9,084 bases of DNA from an uncultured Ruminococcus sp. (lineage in GTDB: Bacteria; Bacillota; Clostridia; Oscillospirales; Ruminococcaceae). Below, one piece after another: positions 6,680 through 9,084 of the stretch. The notes under the pieces are model-generated. The model was not told the origin of the DNA. It worked only from the letters and a program-made list of their open reading frames with translations, and did not search any database. Both the position numbers and the translations under genes were made by a program. Position 1 is the first letter of the stretch. Every line of letters begins with the position of its first letter. The DNA lies in the NCBI GenBank assembly GCA_900553335.1, contig USCU01000032.1, forward strand, positions 1-9,084, written 5' to 3'.

Positions 6680-6714
6680 AAAACAGCCCCGTTTTTCGGG
6701 GCTGTTTTTGTTTT
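6680..6714 (+). terminator. Rho-independent terminator of the tRNA / small-protein unit
   Basis: A 12-bp stem pairs AAAACAGCCCCG (6680-6691) with CGGGGCTGTTTT (6697-6708) around a TTTTT loop. A T-rich run (TTTTTGTTTT) follows. Its strength is clearest on the + strand. On the - strand it also reads CAGCCCCG..CGGGGCTGTTTT, so it may catch MATE read-through as well. Confidence 0.92.
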
Positions 6715-6875
6715 GTCTACAACGTGCCTGCAATAGACTTTTCTAATTGCAATTTTAGATGTATCTGTAATCTGCTTTGACGGTATACCGATTCCTTTTT
6801 CGTCAAGATAAAACAGTCGATTATTCGTGCTATCGTTTCACAAATATCTTTTTAGAAAAACAAGGCAGTATTATT
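6715..6875. other. Spacer 3' of the MATE gene, possible gene remnant
   Basis: There is no complete gene. The - strand holds a 45-codon frame (6717-6851) open between two stops but with no start codon. It reads like protein (for example ICETIARIIDCFILTKKES and SRLQIHLKLQLEKSI). A second - strand frame is also open over much of this stretch. It could be the decayed tail of a gene that once followed or preceded the MATE gene; I do not recognise the family. Confidence 0.35.
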
Positions 6876-8186
6876 TCACTTATAGGCCAATTTACTTGTT
6901 TTACTCAATGTAATTGACAATACAAGCGTTAAAACTTCAGCAATAAAAGGAGCCAACCATATAGCTTCACTTCCGAATATCATCGGAATAGAAAAAATAC
7001 TGATCGCTTTTAATACAATACCTCTGCTGACTGCAATGATATTGGCTGCATTGGTTCTCTTTGTAGAAAACATAAATGCAGTATAAATTAAATTAAGAGC
7101 CATAGGCAGAAATGACAGGCTAAAAAACGGTAAAGCCATAGATGCTGTACGGACAAGTTCTACATCATTGTTAAAAATACGGATAATCGGTTTATCAAAT
7201 AAAAACAGTCCCCCGTAAATCAAAGCCGATAAAAGCAGATTAATAACAAGACCACAGCGGAAAAACCATTTTATCTCATTTGTATCGCGTCTGCCGTAAC
7301 AGTTTCCCCAAAGCGGCTGCAAACCTTGCGCAACGCCCGAAAGAATTGCATTTGCAAGCGAATAAATAAAACTTAGCACGCTGAAAGTTGATATGCCAAT
7401 ATCCCCAACAAGACTTGCCAGTGCAATATTGTAACATAGTGCCGTTACGGGGGTTGTAAGCTGTGAAATCGCTTCGGGAACACCACGCTTGTAGATTTTT
7501 CTAACGAGTGTTGCATCCAACTTTATGAGTTTAAGTTTTAGATATCCTTTTTTGCGCCAAAAGTGTGACAGTAGAACGAGTACGGAAAATACCTGTCCTA
7601 ATCCCGAAGCAACTGCCGCTCCGATAATTCCCATTTTAAGAGGGAATATAAACAGCCAATCCAAAAATATATTTGCAACTGCTCCAACACACATACCGAT
7701 AAAGGAAAGCGTTGGTGAGCCATCATTTCTGACAAATACGGATAGGCAAGTACTCATCAGCATAGGAATTGAAAATGCTGAATAATAAAATAAATAATCC
7801 GCCGACATTTTTCTCATTTCATCGCTTAATTTATTTGCACCGCTTATATCTACAATTTGTTGGGAGAATATCATGCCGATGATCATTAGCATGGCAGAGA
7901 GTGTTAATGTTAAAATAATCGCTGTCATAAACGCCTCGTTTGCACCCTTTTTATCCTCTCGCCCCATTCGTATCGCTACAACGGTTGCTCCGCCCATTGG
8001 AAACATAGCGGCAATGGCAACAACGAAAGTAATAAATGGAACGGCGATATTAACTGCCCCCAGTGCAGCTGATCCAACCCCTTGACCTACAAAAATACCA
8101 TCGACAACATTGTAAAGATAAGTTACAAACAAACCGCCCATTGCAGGGAAAATGTAACTGTATAAAGATTTTGCTCTTACATTCAT
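6876..8186 (-). CDS. MATE-family efflux transporter (436 aa)
   Basis: A cation-coupled multidrug/toxin exporter of the MATE family, MepA/DinF-like by its N-terminus. The length of 436 residues and the run of about 12 hydrophobic helices match a complete member. Typical features are the opening segment GGLFVTYLYNVVDGIFVGQG, then GAVNIAVPF, PMGGATVVAI and the NDGSP segment after helix 4, and the half-repeat around PEAISQLTTPVTALCYN in the second half. Start ATG 8186 is supported by GGAGA (8194-8198) 7 nt upstream. The gene is transcribed from a perfect extended -10 promoter through a leader of about 139 nt with a terminator-like hairpin, so expression is probably conditional. The substrate cannot be told from sequence; 'drug efflux' is a family inference. 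Neighbouring gene debris suggests the region was acquired or rearranged. Confidence 0.94.
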   Translation of the reverse strand: MNVRAKSLYSYIFPAMGGLFVTYLYNVVDGIFVGQGVGSAALGAVNIAVPFITFVVAIAAMFPMGGATVVAIRMGREDKKGANEAFMTAIILTLTLSAMLMIIGMIFSQQIVDISGANKLSDEMRKMSADYLFYYSAFSIPMLMSTCLSVFVRNDGSPTLSFIGMCVGAVANIFLDWLFIFPLKMGIIGAAVASGLGQVFSVLVLLSHFWRKKGYLKLKLIKLDATLVRKIYKRGVPEAISQLTTPVTALCYNIALASLVGDIGISTFSVLSFIYSLANAILSGVAQGLQPLWGNCYGRRDTNEIKWFFRCGLVINLLLSALIYGGLFLFDKPIIRIFNNDVELVRTASMALPFFSLSFLPMALNLIYTAFMFSTKRTNAANIIAVSRGIVLKAISIFSIPMIFGSEAIWLAPFIAEVLTLVLSITLSKTSKLAYK

Positions 8187-8193
8187 AAAAATA

Positions 8194-8198
8194 TCTCC
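8194..8198 (-). promoter_or_regulatory. Ribosome binding site of the MATE gene
   Basis: The - strand reads GGAGA with a 7-nt T-rich spacer before ATG 8186. It lies just after leader arm 4 and is itself unpaired in the simplest fold. Confidence 0.75.
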
Positions 8199-8208
8199 AT
8201 ATAAAGAA

Positions 8209-8240
8209 ACGGAATAAAGCCGTGGTTGACTTCATCCCGT
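8209..8240 (-). promoter_or_regulatory. Second leader hairpin (arms 3 and 4) upstream of the MATE gene
   Basis: On the - strand, ACGGGATGAAG (8240-8230) can pair with CTTTATTCCGT (8219-8209) to form 11 pairs, two of them G-U, around a 10-nt loop. GTTTCTTTATAT runs through and past the 3' end of arm 4, so the hairpin might be a weak second terminator or a switch partner. Its GGGATGAAG arm can instead pair with CTTTATCCC of the upstream hairpin. Confidence 0.6.
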
Positions 8241-8242
8241 CC

Positions 8243-8289
8243 GATAAAACAAAAGTGGGATAAAGCCCCAATAAGGTCTTATCCCACTT
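8243..8289 (-). terminator. Leader hairpin with U-rich tail (probable attenuator) before the MATE gene
   Basis: On the - strand, AAGTGGGATAA (8289-8279) pairs perfectly over 11 bp with TTATCCCACTT (8263-8253). Further G-U and C-G pairs lie inside the loop, and TTGTTTTATC follows directly. It lies in the leader between the promoter and the MATE start, where a terminator makes sense only as a conditional attenuator. An open frame from TTG 8295 (KWDKTLLGLYPT) overlaps both arms. Confidence 0.75.
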
Positions 8290-8331
8290 CAACAATCTTA
8301 TTTGATTGCAAGTCCTCTGACAAGCAAAAAT

Positions 8332-8360
8332 ATTATATCACTTTCAAAGAAGATTGTCAA
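8332..8360 (-). promoter_or_regulatory. Perfect extended -10 SigA promoter of the MATE gene
   Basis: On the - strand, TTGACA (8360-8355) and TATAAT (8337-8332) are separated by 17 nt. TGA directly before TATAAT gives the extended -10 form TGnTATAAT. The predicted start is near 8325, about 139 nt before ATG 8186. Confidence 0.92.
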
Positions 8361-8386
8361 TATCTATCTCTTAAACTATGTACCAT

Positions 8387-8412
8387 CCGCCTTTTCGGGC
8401 GGCTGATTTTTT
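8387..8412 (+). terminator. Short + strand terminator without an obvious gene
   Basis: CCGCC (8387-8391) pairs with GGCGG (8398-8402) around TTTTCG, followed by CTGA and TTTTTT (8407-8412). The stem is only 5 bp but GC-rich. On the + strand no gene lies just upstream; it could stop antisense transcription or be a relic of a lost gene. Confidence 0.55.
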
Positions 8413-8509
8413 AATACTGCGGCACACAGCACCTCAATATCTCATAATACTTTACGGCAAAGTGGTTTTCTCGGCAGCTATCGCCGGAATTGCTCTTTGC
8501 GGTGTACAT
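8411..8509 (-). CDS. Possible very small ORF (32 aa), unrecognised
   Basis: ATG 8509 opens a 32-codon frame ending in TAA at 8411. It encodes a Cys-containing peptide with the stretches SGDSCRENHFAVKYYEILRCC and a VPQY end. The ribosome site is weak (AGAAAG about 4 nt upstream). It looks more protein-like than the other frames here, and might be a real small protein or the remnant of a larger gene. It lies between the truncated oxidase gene and the MATE promoter on the same strand. No function can be given. Confidence 0.25.
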   Translation of the reverse strand: MYTAKSNSGDSCRENHFAVKYYEILRCCVPQY

Positions 8510-8569
8510 TACTTTCTACAAATATATCCTAATAATTATAATTACAGGTTATCCCTATAATTGGATTTT

Positions 8570-8960
8570 TCATAGTAATATTCCTCTATAACTAATGTTT
8601 TTAGCAGACCATTCTTCAATTTCCAAGCATAACACATTTACTCGTTTTAATAATGCTTCTGGAAATTCCCAATCGTCTTTATGAGTGTAGTGATTCATTA
8701 AAATATTCAATGCTCTCTTTCTTTCCACTGGTTCATTGATAAAGCGGATATATCCTTTCCCCATTACGCATTCATAGTGATATGTAATGTCAGGCATTTT
8801 TTCAGATTTTTGAAGTGCATGTTTGGTATCCATTTCAAAACTTACTCTATCGTTTTCTCTTAACAAATCAACCTTTTTGCCATTCATAGCACTGTGAAAA
8901 TATAGAATACATTTTCTGTTTTGAATTTCTATACCAAAATTCACAGGTACAATATAAGCG
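8570..8960 (-). pseudogene. 5'-truncated NimA / pyridoxamine 5'-phosphate oxidase-like gene
   Basis: The protein reads like the FMN-binding, PNPOx-like (NimA-type) family of small flavoproteins common in clostridia. Seen are YIVPVNFG near the left of the barrel, ILYFHSAMNGKKVDLL, VSFEMDTKHAL, YECVMGKGYIRF, ALNILMNHYT and a C-terminal LEIEEWSAK. The normal N-terminus, about 40 residues including the strand before YIVP, is absent. The frame runs open only to a stop at 8993-8995, inside the response-regulator gene, and no start with a ribosome site exists; GTG 8944 is the Val codon inside IVPVNFG. The upstream part was therefore lost where this DNA joins the response-regulator gene. The 3' end appears intact. 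Without its N-terminus the product is unlikely to fold or bind FMN normally. Confidence 0.85.
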
Positions 8961-8973
8961 TATAGGCTTAAGT

Positions 8974-8978
8974 GGAGG
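8974..8978 (+). promoter_or_regulatory. Ribosome binding site of the response regulator
   Basis: GGAGG lies 5 nt before ATG 8984. It lies at, or just beyond, the point where the truncated oxidase homology ends on the other strand. TACAAT (8948-8953) is a -10-like word upstream but has no matching -35. Confidence 0.8.
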
Positions 8979-8983
8979 TATAT

Positions 8984-9084
8984 ATGAAAATATTAACTGT
9001 TGAAGATGATAATATGATAAGAGAGGGAATAAGTGAATATCTTTCAGAATTTGGATATACTGTTATTCAAGCTAAAGATGGAAG
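8984..9084 (+). CDS. Two-component response regulator, N-terminal part (runs off the window)
   Basis: Only 33 codons are visible, starting MKILTVEDD and continuing with MIREGISEYLSEFGY and a KDG end. This is the first strand and helix of a CheY-like receiver domain. The acidic cluster Glu7-Asp8-Asp9 would help bind Mg2+, and the phosphorylated Asp, expected near residue 50, is beyond the window. The wording is close to clostridial OmpR/VanR-type regulators, but the output domain is not visible. A sensor kinase gene probably follows. It is divergent from the truncated oxidase and the MATE gene. Confidence 0.87.
   Translation, partial: MKILTVEDDNMIREGISEYLSEFGYTVIQAKDG

Noticed and set aside
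8226..8414. 62-codon + strand frame over the MATE leader
   Set aside because: It is the reverse-strand shadow of the hairpin (hence KWDK on both strands), with no ribosome site.
1..9084. CRISPR array, insertion sequence or rRNA
   Set aside because: No regularly spaced repeats, no transposase and no rRNA signature were seen.

Overview
The window is AT-rich, low-GC Firmicute DNA, most likely from a gut or rumen clostridium of the Ruminococcus / Oscillospiraceae-Lachnospiraceae type. This is inferred from the FeoB variant with its Cys-rich partner, a surface GH5 cellulase with a Thr/Ser/Glu-rich stalk, GGAGG ribosome sites and SigA-type promoters; no marker gene fixes the species. Bases 1-42 are not biological. 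They are an Illumina Nextera adapter (Tn5 mosaic end plus read-2 sequence), preceded by 8 bases identical to an i7 barcode, so the window begins at the end of a sequencing-derived contig.

Left part (44-2371, + strand): an iron(II) uptake unit. The feoB gene has lost its 5' end at the contig edge, including the start and the G1-G4 GTPase motifs. It is followed by a 57-residue FeoB-associated Cys-rich membrane protein and a strong terminator.

Middle (2452-5880): a large secreted, surface-anchored GH5 glycoside hydrolase with two uncharacterised C-terminal domains, a stalk and a membrane or cell-wall anchor. It is convergent with an AraC-type regulator. The two share one bidirectional terminator. 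The regulator has a perfect consensus promoter whose -35 box lies inside an inverted repeat.

Next (5881-6714): a tRNA-Pro(GGG) gene with its own near-consensus promoter. A small hypothetical gene follows 40 nt downstream, and a good terminator closes the unit, so tRNA and mRNA are probably co-transcribed.

Right part (6715-9084): an accessory-looking region. A MATE-family efflux gene (- strand) is driven by a perfect extended -10 promoter through a leader of about 139 nt. The leader carries a terminator hairpin and four mutually complementary arms, which suggests attenuation. Upstream of it are a possible 32-codon ORF, an orphan + strand terminator, a 5'-truncated NimA/pyridoxamine-oxidase-like gene, and the start of a two-component response regulator that runs off the window. 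The truncated gene runs directly into the response-regulator ribosome site, which marks an old rearrangement junction.

The best lead for something not yet described is the MATE leader. The tRNA-linked small protein and the two unassigned cellulase domains come next.
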